Source of the DNA: an uncultured Prevotellaceae bacterium
GTDB lineage: Bacteria > Bacteroidota > Bacteroidia > Bacteroidales > Bacteroidaceae
Assembly: GCA_946185285.1 (NCBI GenBank)
Contig: CAMHIS010000004.1
Span: forward strand, 1-64,000
Direction: 5' to 3'
DNA: 64,000 nt
Shown: in pieces, positions 7,701 to 17,300 of the stretch
Layout of the letters: the number at the start of each line of letters is the position of its first letter
Numbering within the stretch: the stretch's first letter is position 1
The notes under the pieces: model-generated
The model's input: the letters and a program-made list of their open reading frames with translations, nothing else
Told to the model about the DNA's origin: nothing
Database searches by the model: none
Made by a program: the position numbers and the translations under genes

Positions 7701-10700
7701 ATCCCAGTCATTAGCGGGCTGAAACACGCAATATTTAACACTATCAATGGCGGAACGGTGAAGAATGTCATCCTCGACAATATCACAATTAGTGGCAATG
7801 GTAACAAGGGGGCTATTGCCAACGAGGCAACGGGAACCTCACGCATCTATAATTGCGGTGTACTGGCAACGGACAGTGAAGTGGAAACAGATGCCGATGG
7901 TTATACACACATCACTACATGCAGCAGTACCATCAGTAGCAACGGGGGCTATGTCGGCGGTATTGTTGGTCTGCTGGATGGCAGCTCGCGCGTTATCAAT
8001 TGCTTCAGTTATGCCAACATCACAAAAGGAAATGAGGTAGGCGGTATTGTAGGACATAACAACGTCGCCACGACATCTACCAATCTCCAGACGATGGTGA
8101 TGAACTGTATGTTCTATGGTGACATCGACGATGATTGGTGTACAAGTATTGCGCCCATTTATAACGGTGTAGAAATAACCAACGACGGTGATGCTGACGG
8201 TGTCAACAATTTCAATTATTTCTGGGCCGGAGCCTCATACGTCCAGGGTCAGAATATTGATGTATATAACTGTGCCCTTGCTGCTGAGACTCGTTTCTTG
8301 CAGCGTTTCGAATTCTTCCGTCCCCTGCTCAATAGTAACCGCGAGCTGGCTGCATGGTGGGCAAGTACACCCACCACCACCGTCACCAAGAGCGAGATAA
8401 TGAAGTGGGTGTTGGAACCAAGCCAGATAGGCACAGCCACCCCATATCCTATTTTAAAGGCTCCTAACAAATATTATCCGTCGGTGGTGAACATCGATGC
8501 TGACAATGCGGAAGAATTTTCCGCCGATGCCGATGAAAGGAAGTCGCAGCATAACCAGGGGCGCAAGTTCGGAACCCTTGCCGTACACATTCAGAACAGC
8601 ACCGTTAGTTCTTCCTCCACTACTGCTCCATACGGGCCACCTGCCAATGCCAGTATCACCAAAAGCGACACGACCCTTGTCATCACCGACAAGGACCCTG
8701 ACCACTTCAACTTTAATTATGGAAAGGTTCAATTACCTTATTACAATGATGTAGGAACGAAAAACTATACAGGCAACCGTGTAGTTACAGGCTGGAAGAT
8801 TGTCTCGATAACTGGTGAAGGCAGCGGCACGCACTCTTTCACTACAGGTTCTCATCCTGCAGATGCAACAGCCACTGTCAACAACGCAACAGGAGAAATC
8901 TCACTTACCACTCCTTATAACTTTGCGGACCGTAAATGTACCCAAAAGGACCTTTACGGCTCTGGTGGCAGTAACCGTATTTTCAACCAAGGTGCATACT
9001 GGGATGTACCTGACAGCGTTACCGCCATCACCATCGAGCCTTATTGGGCCAAGGCGGTTTATCTGTCCGATGAATATTGGGATGTGACATATAAGAATGG
9101 CGGTACTAACGGTACTGATGCCATGAAGACTCCCGCCAGTGTCACAACCGTCGGGGGTGGACAACACTATGAAAACGGCAAGAAATATGATCTTACTACC
9201 CATAGTCTTGATGAAACAAATGGTCAGATTGTTTACACCTCCATATACGGTAAAAGCGGTGCTATCGCAAGTTCGGGTTCGGCACTATTTTCGGGTGTTG
9301 ATGCGAGTACTCACTCCGTTTATGATTATGCCGTGGTGCTTGTTGGCAACTATCACCATTATGGCGATTTGAATGCAGATAACAACAAGCCCTATACGGT
9401 TACCTCTATTGACCTTGATGGCGACAATGAACCCGACTACTCCTATATCCTTCGTTTCGATAGTCGTTTAAGAGTTCATCCTGTAAGGATTGATTTTTTG
9501 AATGTCATAGGTCTTGGTATGGCACAGAAATCAACAGGTGGTACCGGTACTTATAATTTTGGTATTATGCAACCAAATGGTTGGTTTGAATGTACAAATA
9601 CAGGTTTGTTCCGAGTGACACAGTTCGAATATGATCTCTCCCCACGAACCCTAAGTCCCATCATCCTACAAGGTGGAGTTATGGAACAGTGGGTGACCTA
9701 CCAAAATGGAAATTCAACTGCAGCCGATGCTGTTGAATACTTTCATGTGGGTGGCAACGTGTGGTTCAAGGAGTTCCACATGGGTGTACACCAGGATAGA
9801 ACCGATGACAAAGTGACTCCACATCCCCCTGTGTCAGTTACTGGTGGCGATTTTAAAGAATTATATCTGACAGGTTTATATAATAGCCCCAACGTCAATT
9901 ATCCAGATAATGCTGAGTGTTATATCAATGGCGGTCGTTTCGGCAAGGTCGCTGGTACAGGCATGCAGGGCATTGGCAATACCGGTGGCATCCCTAATGA
10001 GGGTAGTGAAGAGACTACTGGAAATATCATCTGGCAGATTGACAATGCTGATATCGATGAGTTCTACGGTGGTGGCATCAACGCCGCCCACATCTCGGAG
10101 GGCGACATCATAACCGTCATCTCAAACAGTCGTGTCGACCAGTTCTGCGGCGGTCCCAAGTTCGGCGACATGAACAGCGATAAAAAAGTGGTAACCAATG
10201 CCTCCAACTGCACATTCCGCGCCTTCTTCGGAGCTGGTTATGGTGGAAATTCCTATGACCGTCGTTATCCTTATAACCAGAATAATAAAATAAATATTAA
10301 CTGGGATACGTGGATTCAAGGAAATGATGGATTAAAATATCGGGTTAGTCCAACAATTGATAATAAAACATATGTTGGTGTAGAAACGCGAATAGACTAT
10401 CAGTTCATCCCTATGTCTAGTAACATTGACAACGTATGCCGTCTGTTTGTTGACTACGTTACATTCTCACTGGCCACCACGTATGATGTTACATCAAAAC
10501 TTACGGATTGTACCGTTACTACCAGTCCTCTTGGGCGTCTCGATCTTTTCGATGAGTGTCTTGGTAACTTCTATGGTGGCGGCAGCCTTGGCAAGGTTGT
10601 TGGTGACGTAAAGTCTACGCTCACCAACTGCACCGTGGAAGGCAATGTGTTCGGCGCTGGCTATTCAGCATCACTCCCCCCAGTTCAGGTAATGGACAAC

Positions 10701-11123
10701 AAGTTCCGAACTCAGCCGCATTATGACGAGAACCTCGGTGCCTATTTGGAGGCGGAACTCCCAGACACCACCCGATATACCTGGGTTTATCGCAGCACAT
10801 TAGGTATTGACACAAACGCCAAGGTACTATTCACCACTATAGATTTGAGTAAGTCCAACCTCGGCTCGGTGAGTGGCCAAGTCACCCTTACTCTTCAAGG
10901 CAACACAAAAGTGGGTACACTTAATGCTGATAATACATTGAAAGAGAAAACCGGCGATGTCTATGGCGGAGGTGATGAGAGTTATGTCTTCAACGAGGAC
11001 GACAAGAAAAAAGCAAAAACCATTGTCAATATCAAAGGTAATACCGAGGTGCTCGGCAACGTCTTCGGCGGCGGCAACAGGGGTGAAGTCTCTGGCAGCG
11101 CGACGGTGAACATAGAGGAGTGA
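4764..11123 (+). CDS. Large secreted repeat protein (2,119 aa): Fn3-assoc, GLUG and YGGG repeats
   Basis: A large secreted protein of unknown function. It has a long polar N-terminus, then a signal core CALLLLLMAIGGGVN ending SAWGQ. A later ATG at 4884 (MTSCAKG) would give a more usual signal peptide. Residues about 75-270 and 345-660 contain Tyr/Trp-rich blocks (YYIRNAKTGDYLYY) that look beta-trefoil-like. Four chitobiase C-terminal/Fn3-assoc-like modules start near 279, 670, 752 and 830 (SGATIRYTTDGSEPT, PGASIFYEMD). Around 920-1150 are GLUG-like repeats (GGIVGLLDGSSRVINCF). From about 1,710 the YGGG-type repeats begin (EFYGGGIN, NFYGGGSLG, NVFGGGNRG). There is no sorting domain at the C-terminus; it stops at SATVNIEE. 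Adhesin or surface fibre is an inference. Confidence 0.8.
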   Translation: MTQDMNKQIMTNDKEQRIKRMDRDMNCEVIHDGKLFGNSFMTSCAKGVHVLRCALLLLLMAIGGGVNSAWGQIDYSGTYYIAFAGKSGNNFAPNNQGSNYYLCPTENWCWYEANNNFTNSDNGQPFLTTHKIASGDEEKYKWIVEKHTKNGKDYYSFRYGVDYNEGGSTISRYLMYSLQIRTAAANRIRVHIEKVSYNGTPDDNALFEITTNKNGGYKIRPINIEGYWINVTNGNSDSFQGVSGKNDGPDGHKDVGGTIGIWNEENYEARCYFEDVITRPTITINSSNLIEITAAQSGATIRYTTDGSEPTAENGTTYTVPINPSVGTTIKAVAIVSGEASNVATLQRRLIQNQNNGWTVDESTTDFHFYLTQGDDDNNITKVNTTSLFRPSMEWYIIDNKNCFNYIVNASNNKYLCYDATNTNKVYMAAYDNANDNKYKFSITESPTAGTFNIYSDGQNKLINKANGNNKSDVIATLDYTDPNAKNGTARWKFVLPTSLDKTAPFTVSNPSTGNYTYYKLRSSGDGYYIKAPASADANATMVVAASADDNTYWYLEEAAAATNADWLTYYYIRNAKTGDYLYYANGNPSDNNAAFKASTTNGDADRYQFAWAHSTTADYYFIVPKMLLNQTLNNFSTMNRNSGTLRVQKVRDTGSSAWSFSQVPNSDFKCAQPVITWRAGDGGYVVTPTESDAKIYYKIGEGVLTPTTGTLYTGAISVAELGVESATIRVIAARNSDGSDASTEVSVSVSRVATPEISLTEDGKVEITCATPGASIFYEMDTTSPSNPTSSSTSYTGPIEGPTGKVIKAIAVKDEWINSVVTTSETIVFTCATPVIKKTSATTFTIQCVFPTSGVTIRYTKGDGTQADPTASTGTVYSEPVTFSESELPFTIKAIAVADGYTSSEVVTKQLTESLNEDVDGYYEIASADDFSKFIQMVTSGDADKKYKITANITLSDIDVISEPFTGELMGVVKADGTIPVISGLKHAIFNTINGGTVKNVILDNITISGNGNKGAIANEATGTSRIYNCGVLATDSEVETDADGYTHITTCSSTISSNGGYVGGIVGLLDGSSRVINCFSYANITKGNEVGGIVGHNNVATTSTNLQTMVMNCMFYGDIDDDWCTSIAPIYNGVEITNDGDADGVNNFNYFWAGASYVQGQNIDVYNCALAAETRFLQRFEFFRPLLNSNRELAAWWASTPTTTVTKSEIMKWVLEPSQIGTATPYPILKAPNKYYPSVVNIDADNAEEFSADADERKSQHNQGRKFGTLAVHIQNSTVSSSSTTAPYGPPANASITKSDTTLVITDKDPDHFNFNYGKVQLPYYNDVGTKNYTGNRVVTGWKIVSITGEGSGTHSFTTGSHPADATATVNNATGEISLTTPYNFADRKCTQKDLYGSGGSNRIFNQGAYWDVPDSVTAITIEPYWAKAVYLSDEYWDVTYKNGGTNGTDAMKTPASVTTVGGGQHYENGKKYDLTTHSLDETNGQIVYTSIYGKSGAIASSGSALFSGVDASTHSVYDYAVVLVGNYHHYGDLNADNNKPYTVTSIDLDGDNEPDYSYILRFDSRLRVHPVRIDFLNVIGLGMAQKSTGGTGTYNFGIMQPNGWFECTNTGLFRVTQFEYDLSPRTLSPIILQGGVMEQWVTYQNGNSTAADAVEYFHVGGNVWFKEFHMGVHQDRTDDKVTPHPPVSVTGGDFKELYLTGLYNSPNVNYPDNAECYINGGRFGKVAGTGMQGIGNTGGIPNEGSEETTGNIIWQIDNADIDEFYGGGINAAHISEGDIITVISNSRVDQFCGGPKFGDMNSDKKVVTNASNCTFRAFFGAGYGGNSYDRRYPYNQNNKININWDTWIQGNDGLKYRVSPTIDNKTYVGVETRIDYQFIPMSSNIDNVCRLFVDYVTFSLATTYDVTSKLTDCTVTTSPLGRLDLFDECLGNFYGGGSLGKVVGDVKSTLTNCTVEGNVFGAGYSASLPPVQVMDNKFRTQPHYDENLGAYLEAELPDTTRYTWVYRSTLGIDTNAKVLFTTIDLSKSNLGSVSGQVTLTLQGNTKVGTLNADNTLKEKTGDVYGGGDESYVFNEDDKKKAKTIVNIKGNTEVLGNVFGGGNRGEVSGSATVNIEE

Positions 11124-11138
11124 AAAGTGAAAAGTAAG

Positions 11139-14100
11139 AGGTATGGGAACATATATAAATATAGGAAATGCAGGATTCCAGCGCGCCCGGAATAGTGAGT
11201 ACGTGGATAAGTCGGGACTGATAGCCGTGGTCAACAGTACGCTGTTCACCGAGCGCCAGTTCAGCTGTGTCACCCGCTGCCGCCGCTTCGGCAAGTCGAT
11301 GGCGGCCAAGATGCTGTATGCCTATTATGACCACTCCTGCGACTCGCGCAGCCTGTTCGCCGACTTGCAGATAGCCCATGACCCCTCATTTGAGAAGCAT
11401 CTGAACAAGTATGCCGCCATCTACCTTGACATGACCGACTTCGTCGCCAAGGAAAAGAGTGATGACATCGTCAGGAAGATAGATGCCGCCCTGCTGGCAG
11501 ACGTCAGCAAGGCCTACCCCGACGTAGCTGTTGAAGAGGAAGACTGGCTGATGGACTATCTGCTGCGTGTCAGCATTGCCACGGGCGAGCAGTTCGTCTT
11601 CATCATCGACGAGTGGGACGCCATCTGCCGCGAGTTCAGTCCCGGCACGAAGGCCATGGATACCTACGTCAGTTGGCTGCGGCGGATGTTCAAGAGCCAG
11701 CAGGCCATGCGCGTCTTCGCCTGTGCCTATATGACTGGCATCCTGCCTGTTAAGAAGTACAAGACGGAGTCGGCACTGAACAACTTCATCGAATACTCTA
11801 TGGTAATTCCTCGCAGTATGGCCCGCTACTTCGGTTTCACAAAGGATGAGGTGCGAACCCTGGCAGAAAAGAATAACATTGACTTCGACGGCCTCGTGAA
11901 ATGGTATGACGGATACCAGATTGGCAACGAGCCATCGATGTTCAATCCCAATTCTGTCATGCAAGCAATAGACAATGGTTATTGTACCAGTTTCTGGGCC
12001 TCGACCGGTGCCTACGATGCCGTTGCCCACTATATCGGGATGAACTACGACGGTCTGAAGGACGACATCATCAAGATGCTGGCAGGCGGGCGCTGTAAGG
12101 TGAACCCCACCAAATTCCAGAACGACATGTCCGTCATCCGCAGCAAGGACGACGTACTGACGGTGCTCATCCACTTAGGCTATCTCAGTTACAGCTGGCA
12201 GAAGAGCGAGTGCTACATTCCCAACAAGGAAGTGGCCGGCGAGATGGTGAATGCCATTGAGGACTGCAACTGGACTGAAGTGATGAAAGCGCTCCAAGCC
12301 TCGGAAGAGTTGCTTGAGGCCACGCTCAACGGCGACGAGGAGGCCGTGGCTCGTGGCATTGACATGGTACACGACGAGCATACCAGCATCCTGAGCTATA
12401 ACAATGAGAACTCGCTGGCCTGTGTGCTGAGTCTGGCTTATTACTATGCCAAGAATGACTATATCGTCCACCGCGAACTGGCAACGGGCAAGGGTTTTGC
12501 CGACTTGGTGATGATTCCGCGCAAGCACATCGATTTGCCGGCCATTGTGACAGAACTGAAATACAACAAGGATGCCGATACGGCCATCAACCAGATACTG
12601 AGAAAGCAATACCCGGCAAAGGTTGCGCAATACACTGGCGAGCTGCTCCTCGTGGGAGTCAACTACGACAAGGAGCAGAAGACGCACCAGTGTCATATTG
12701 TAAGAGTAAATAAATGAATGAGGTATGGGGACATATATAAATATAGGAAATGCAGGATTCCAGCGCGCCCGAAATAGTGAGTACGTGGATAAGTCGGGAC
12801 TGATAGCCGTGGTCAACAGTACGCTGTTCACCGAGCGCCAGTTCAGCTGTGTCACCCGCTGCCGCCGCTTCGGCAAGTCGATGGCGGCCAAGATGCTGTA
12901 TGCCTATTATGACCACTCCTGCGACTCGCGCAGCCTGTTCGCCGACTTGCAGATAGCCCATGACCCCTCATTTGAGAAGCATCTGAACAAGTATGCCGCC
13001 ATCTACCTTGACATGACCGACTTCGTCGCCAAGGAAAAGAGTGATGACATCGTCAGGAAGATAGATGCCGCCCTGCTGGCAGACGTCAGCAAGGCCTACC
13101 CCGACGTAGCTGTTGAAGAGGAAGACTGGCTGATGGACTATCTGCTGCGTGTCAGCATTGCCACGGGCGAGCAGTTCGTCTTCATCATCGACGAGTGGGA
13201 CGCCATCTGCCGCGAGTTCAGTCCCGGCACGAAGGCCATGGATACCTACGTCAGTTGGCTGCGGCGGATGTTCAAGAGCCAGCAGGCCATGCGCGTCTTC
13301 GCCTGTGCCTATATGACTGGCATCCTGCCTGTTAAGAAGTACAAGACGGAGTCGGCACTGAACAACTTCGTGGAATACTCTATGGTGGAGCCTATGGATA
13401 TGGGAAACTTCTTTGGATTCACGAAAGCCGAGGTGTACACTCTGGCCGGAAAATACGACATGGATTATGATGAGCTGGTGAAGTGGTACGACGGTTATCA
13501 GATAGGTGACGAGGAGTCCATCTTCAACCCCAACAGTGTCATGATGGCTTTGAGGAGCCGTCGCTGCCGCAGTTTCTGGGCCTCGACCGGTGCCTACGAT
13601 GCCGTGGCCCACTATATCGGGATGAACTACGACGGTCTGAAGGACGACATCATCAAGATGCTGGCAGGCGGGCGCTGTAAGGTGAACCCCACCAAATTCC
13701 AGAACGACATGTCCGTCATCCGCAGCAAGGACGACGTACTGACGGTGCTCATCCACTTAGGCTATCTCAGTTACAGCTGGCAGAAGAGCGAGTGCTACAT
13801 TCCCAACAAGGAAGTGGCCGGCGAGATGGTGAATGCCATTGAGGACTGCAACTGGACTGAAGTGATGAAAGCGCTCCAAGCCTCGGAAGAGTTGCTTGAG
13901 GCCACGCTCAACGGCGACGAGGAGGCCGTGGCTCGTGGCATTGACATGGTACACGACGAGCATACCAGCATCCTGAGCTATAACAATGAGAACTCGCTGG
14001 CCTGTGTGCTGAGTCTGGCTTATTACTATGCCAAGAATGACTATATCGTCCACCGCGAACTGGCAACGGGCAAGGGTTTTGCCGACTTGGTGATGATTCC

Positions 14101-14280
14101 GCGCAAGCACATCGATTTGCCGGCCATTGTGACAGAACTGAAATACAACAAGGATGCCGATACGGCCATCAACCAGATACTGAGAAAGCAATACCCGGCA
14201 AAGGTTGCGCAATACACTGGCGAGCTGCTCCTCGTGGGAGTCAACTACGACAAGGAGCAGAAGACGCACCAGTGTCATAT
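11139..14280 (+). repeat. Tandem duplication of the AAA-ATPase gene
   Basis: Copy 1 spans 11139-12698 and copy 2 spans 12721-14280, a constant offset of 1,582 bp. The copies are nearly identical: outside one block I saw only two or three single-base differences in the regions compared. The block 11788-11987 versus 13370-13569 (200 bp, equal length) is strongly divergent. The 3' ends diverge after TGTCATAT. Confidence 0.95.
11143..12717 (+). CDS. AAA-ATPase with C-terminal PD-(D/E)XK domain, copy A
   Basis: A 524-residue protein of the 'AAA-ATPase-like plus PD-(D/E)XK nuclease' family (DUF1703 type), expanded in Bacteroidetes. Walker A is RRFGKSM (G50-K51-S52) and Walker B is FIIDEWD near residue 155. 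The C-terminal nuclease-like domain has GFADLVMIP near 452 and TELKYNK near 471, giving D...ExK. The cellular role of the family is not known; mobile-element or defence functions have been suggested. It starts 19 bp after the large secreted protein and ends 7 bp before copy B, so all probably share a transcript. Residues 216-282 differ strongly from copy B; the rest is practically identical. Confidence 0.9.
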   Translation: MGTYINIGNAGFQRARNSEYVDKSGLIAVVNSTLFTERQFSCVTRCRRFGKSMAAKMLYAYYDHSCDSRSLFADLQIAHDPSFEKHLNKYAAIYLDMTDFVAKEKSDDIVRKIDAALLADVSKAYPDVAVEEEDWLMDYLLRVSIATGEQFVFIIDEWDAICREFSPGTKAMDTYVSWLRRMFKSQQAMRVFACAYMTGILPVKKYKTESALNNFIEYSMVIPRSMARYFGFTKDEVRTLAEKNNIDFDGLVKWYDGYQIGNEPSMFNPNSVMQAIDNGYCTSFWASTGAYDAVAHYIGMNYDGLKDDIIKMLAGGRCKVNPTKFQNDMSVIRSKDDVLTVLIHLGYLSYSWQKSECYIPNKEVAGEMVNAIEDCNWTEVMKALQASEELLEATLNGDEEAVARGIDMVHDEHTSILSYNNENSLACVLSLAYYYAKNDYIVHRELATGKGFADLVMIPRKHIDLPAIVTELKYNKDADTAINQILRKQYPAKVAQYTGELLLVGVNYDKEQKTHQCHIVRVNK

Positions 14281-14320
14281 CGTAAGAATCAGCAAGCCGA
14301 CTACGGATGTGAGAAGTTGA
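12725..14320 (+). CDS. AAA-ATPase with C-terminal PD-(D/E)XK domain, copy B
   Basis: A 531-residue tandem paralogue of copy A with the same Walker A (G50-K51-S52), Walker B and ExK nuclease motif. The central block (residues 216-282) instead reads like VEPMDMGNFFGFTKAEVY and ALRSRRCRSFW, while copy A has IPRSMARYFGFTKDEVR and AIDNGYCTSFW. The C-terminus is 7 residues longer, ending KPTTDVRS. The divergent block lies between the ATPase core and the nuclease and may set specificity. It probably came from a third family member by gene conversion. The next gene, the giant repeat protein, starts 27 bp downstream (ATG at 14348). Confidence 0.9.
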   Translation: MGTYINIGNAGFQRARNSEYVDKSGLIAVVNSTLFTERQFSCVTRCRRFGKSMAAKMLYAYYDHSCDSRSLFADLQIAHDPSFEKHLNKYAAIYLDMTDFVAKEKSDDIVRKIDAALLADVSKAYPDVAVEEEDWLMDYLLRVSIATGEQFVFIIDEWDAICREFSPGTKAMDTYVSWLRRMFKSQQAMRVFACAYMTGILPVKKYKTESALNNFVEYSMVEPMDMGNFFGFTKAEVYTLAGKYDMDYDELVKWYDGYQIGDEESIFNPNSVMMALRSRRCRSFWASTGAYDAVAHYIGMNYDGLKDDIIKMLAGGRCKVNPTKFQNDMSVIRSKDDVLTVLIHLGYLSYSWQKSECYIPNKEVAGEMVNAIEDCNWTEVMKALQASEELLEATLNGDEEAVARGIDMVHDEHTSILSYNNENSLACVLSLAYYYAKNDYIVHRELATGKGFADLVMIPRKHIDLPAIVTELKYNKDADTAINQILRKQYPAKVAQYTGELLLVGVNYDKEQKTHQCHIVRISKPTTDVRS

Positions 14321-14347
14321 ACATTGAAGATTAAAGAAATACAAGAT

Positions 14348-17300
14348 ATGACTCAATACAACAGACGTGATATGAAGAACGAGATAGTGCTGAAACCGAC
14401 GACAAGGCAGAGGCTGCTGCGCAGGCTCCTGTTCCTGCTTGTGATATATGGAAGTGTAGCCACTTCGGCAATGGCCGGCGTCGTTATCAAAGGCAATGTC
14501 TATGGCGGCGGCAATGCTGCCAGTGTGGGAACAACAGGCCAGGGCGATTCGGCTGTGGTAAACATCAGCAACCCCGACGCGACGGTGTGGGGGCAGGTCT
14601 ACGGCGGCTGTAACTCCGAAGGATCGGTCATCGGAACGGCGGTCGTAAACATCACCGCAGGTATTGTCGGAAAGCCTGACACGATACAGAATGTCGTCTT
14701 CGGCGGCGGTAAGGGTCAGAATACACTCGTCGAGGGTAGCGTGGTGGTGAACATCGGCAAAACGGTGGGAGATTCAGCCACGATTTGGGGTCATGTCTAT
14801 GGCGGTTCAGCACTTGGTAATGTCAACGCCGAGAAATTACAGAATGATAGTCTTGCGCGCGTTGGTGATTCAACGACAGTTGTGAACATAATCAGCGGTA
14901 CCATCGTAGGTGATATTTATGGCGGCGGTCTGGGTTTCAAGGATGAACACGACAGCATTGCTGCTAATGTCTATGGCCGAGTGACCGTCAACATCGGTAC
15001 AGGCACGGTAGACGCCGCAGGGTTTGCAACGTCCACGGCAGGCAATGCCACCATCGGCCGCTCTGTCTATGGCTGTAACAACCTCAACGGTACGCCAAAG
15101 GACTCAGTCTTTGTGAATGTATATAAGACAGCGCACACAAAAGCCAACAGGTATCCGCAGGGTATCACCACTTTGGAGAAGTTAGATTCGTTAGTTGGCA
15201 ATACCGGGGAACATTATCGTGATTCATTTGCCATTGCCGCCGTTTATGGCGGTGGTAATCAGGCGTCATATAGTCCAAAAGACGACACAGACACGACGAC
15301 TGTTCACGTCTATGCCTGCGAGGAGAACACTATCCATACGCTGTATGGCGGCGGTAACGCGGCTGATGCCACCAATGTCAAAGTCATCATCGACGGCGGC
15401 TTCATCGACCGCGTGTTTGGCGGCGGTAACGGCTATAGTGCCACTGGCAACCACAATAATCCTAATGGGGAAGACTACAACCCCGGTGCCGACATTTCCG
15501 GCAGTGCCACCACTGAGATTCACGGCGGTCTCTTCCGCCAAATCTTCGGCGGCAGCAACCAATGGGGTAACGTGGCCAAGGTAGCGCTCTCCATCGATAA
15601 CGAGTCGCACTGTACGGAACTGATTCATGAGTCGTTCGGCGGTGCCAACGAAGCTGAAATCAGAAGCGATGTGACCACGACCCTCGCTTGTAGTCAGAAC
15701 AAAATCGGCACCTTCTACGGCGGTTCCAACATGGCTGACATCAATGGTAACGTCACCCTGAACGTTGAGGGCGGCACATATCTCAATGTGTTCGGCGGTT
15801 CGAAGGGTACAAAAAGCACCGCTGCCGACATTAGCGGCGACGTCACCCTTAACCTCTACGGCGGCACCATGACTAACGCCTTCGGCGGCAGCGATGTCAA
15901 CGGTAACATCACGGGTAAGATTACCGTGAACGTGCTGGACAAGGGCGGCGACTGCGGCCTGCAGGTGGACAGCATCTACGGCGGTGGCCGTGATGCTGCC
16001 TATACGCCTACCACGCCGGGAGCCTATCCAGAGGTGAACCTCATTCACGGTAAAATCTCCGGTAACGTCTTTGGCGGCGGCTTGGGTTCAAGTGCTATCG
16101 TTACTTCCAACCCCAAGGTCACTGTGGGCTATGTTGCTCGGACATCGGCGATGGTGGACTCTCTGGTGGCTCTGGCAGGGGCGTCTTTCAACGATACCGT
16201 CGTGGTGAGAGGCGATGTCTATGGCGGCGGTTCGGCTGCTGCCGTGACGGGCAAGGCCACGGTCATATTACAGGACAGCTGCTGTAGCGTGAGCAACCTG
16301 TTCGGCGGCGGTAAAGCAGCTGGCGTGAGCGACAGCACCTGGGTCACTATGACGGCAGGTACTGTTACCAATGCAGTCTATGGCGGCTGTAACACCAGCG
16401 GCACGGTGGGCGGTGCCCCGACTGTGACGGTGACCGGCGGTACCATCGGCACAGCCTATGCTTCAGCTCCCACTTCGATGGATGATGTACGGCAGGTGCT
16501 GTTCGGTGGCGGTAAGGGTAAAGACACGGATGTCACTGGCAAGATAACGCTGAACGTGGGAACAAAGACGGGTTCTGACTATGCCGGTACAGCCCACATC
16601 TATGGTAACGTTTATGGCGGCTCAGAGAATGGTAAAGTCTCGAACGTGGATGTATTCCTCTATGGCGACACCATTCATGGCAACGTCTTTGGTGGCGGCT
16701 ATGATACGGACGCCAGCCTTGCTCATGGAGATACGCTCGCTAGGCATGCACATGCAGCCGATACGGTGAGCGTGGTACTCGACGGCACGCTGCTCGACCG
16801 CAGCAATGCCTTTATGGCCCAAATCTTCGGCTGTAACAACAAGAGCGGTACGCCGCAGGGACCTGTTACGGTACACGTGATGCGGACAGTTGGTAGCGCG
16901 AAGGACGAAGGAACGCCTGTTGAAAACCGCAACGTCTACGACATCGCAGCCGTCTATGGTGGTGGTAACATGGCCGACTATGTGCCACGTGGCCTCAACG
17001 ACAGCACCCGTGTGATTATCGATGGTTGTAATTCGACCAGTATTGAGAACGTATATGGCGGTGGCAATGCAGCCGCAGTGTCAGCCACGGAAGTCATCAT
17101 CATGGGCGCATATATTATTAATAATGTGTTCGGCGGCGGTAACGGTGCCGGTTACATGGATCCTCCGACCAATTCAATACCGAATCCTGGTGCCAACGTT
17201 GGTTCTTACATCAGCGGAACGGATTCGATACCGTATGGCACGGGAAGAGCCGTGACCAGACTTCTTGGCGGCAACATTAACTCTGTCTTTGGCGGTAGCA

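Noticed and set aside
11386-13756. Long antisense ORFs opposite both ATPase genes (262 codons each)
   Set aside because: They mirror the sense codon pattern, have no known motif and no start signals, and both copies are antisense shadows of the same duplicated DNA.
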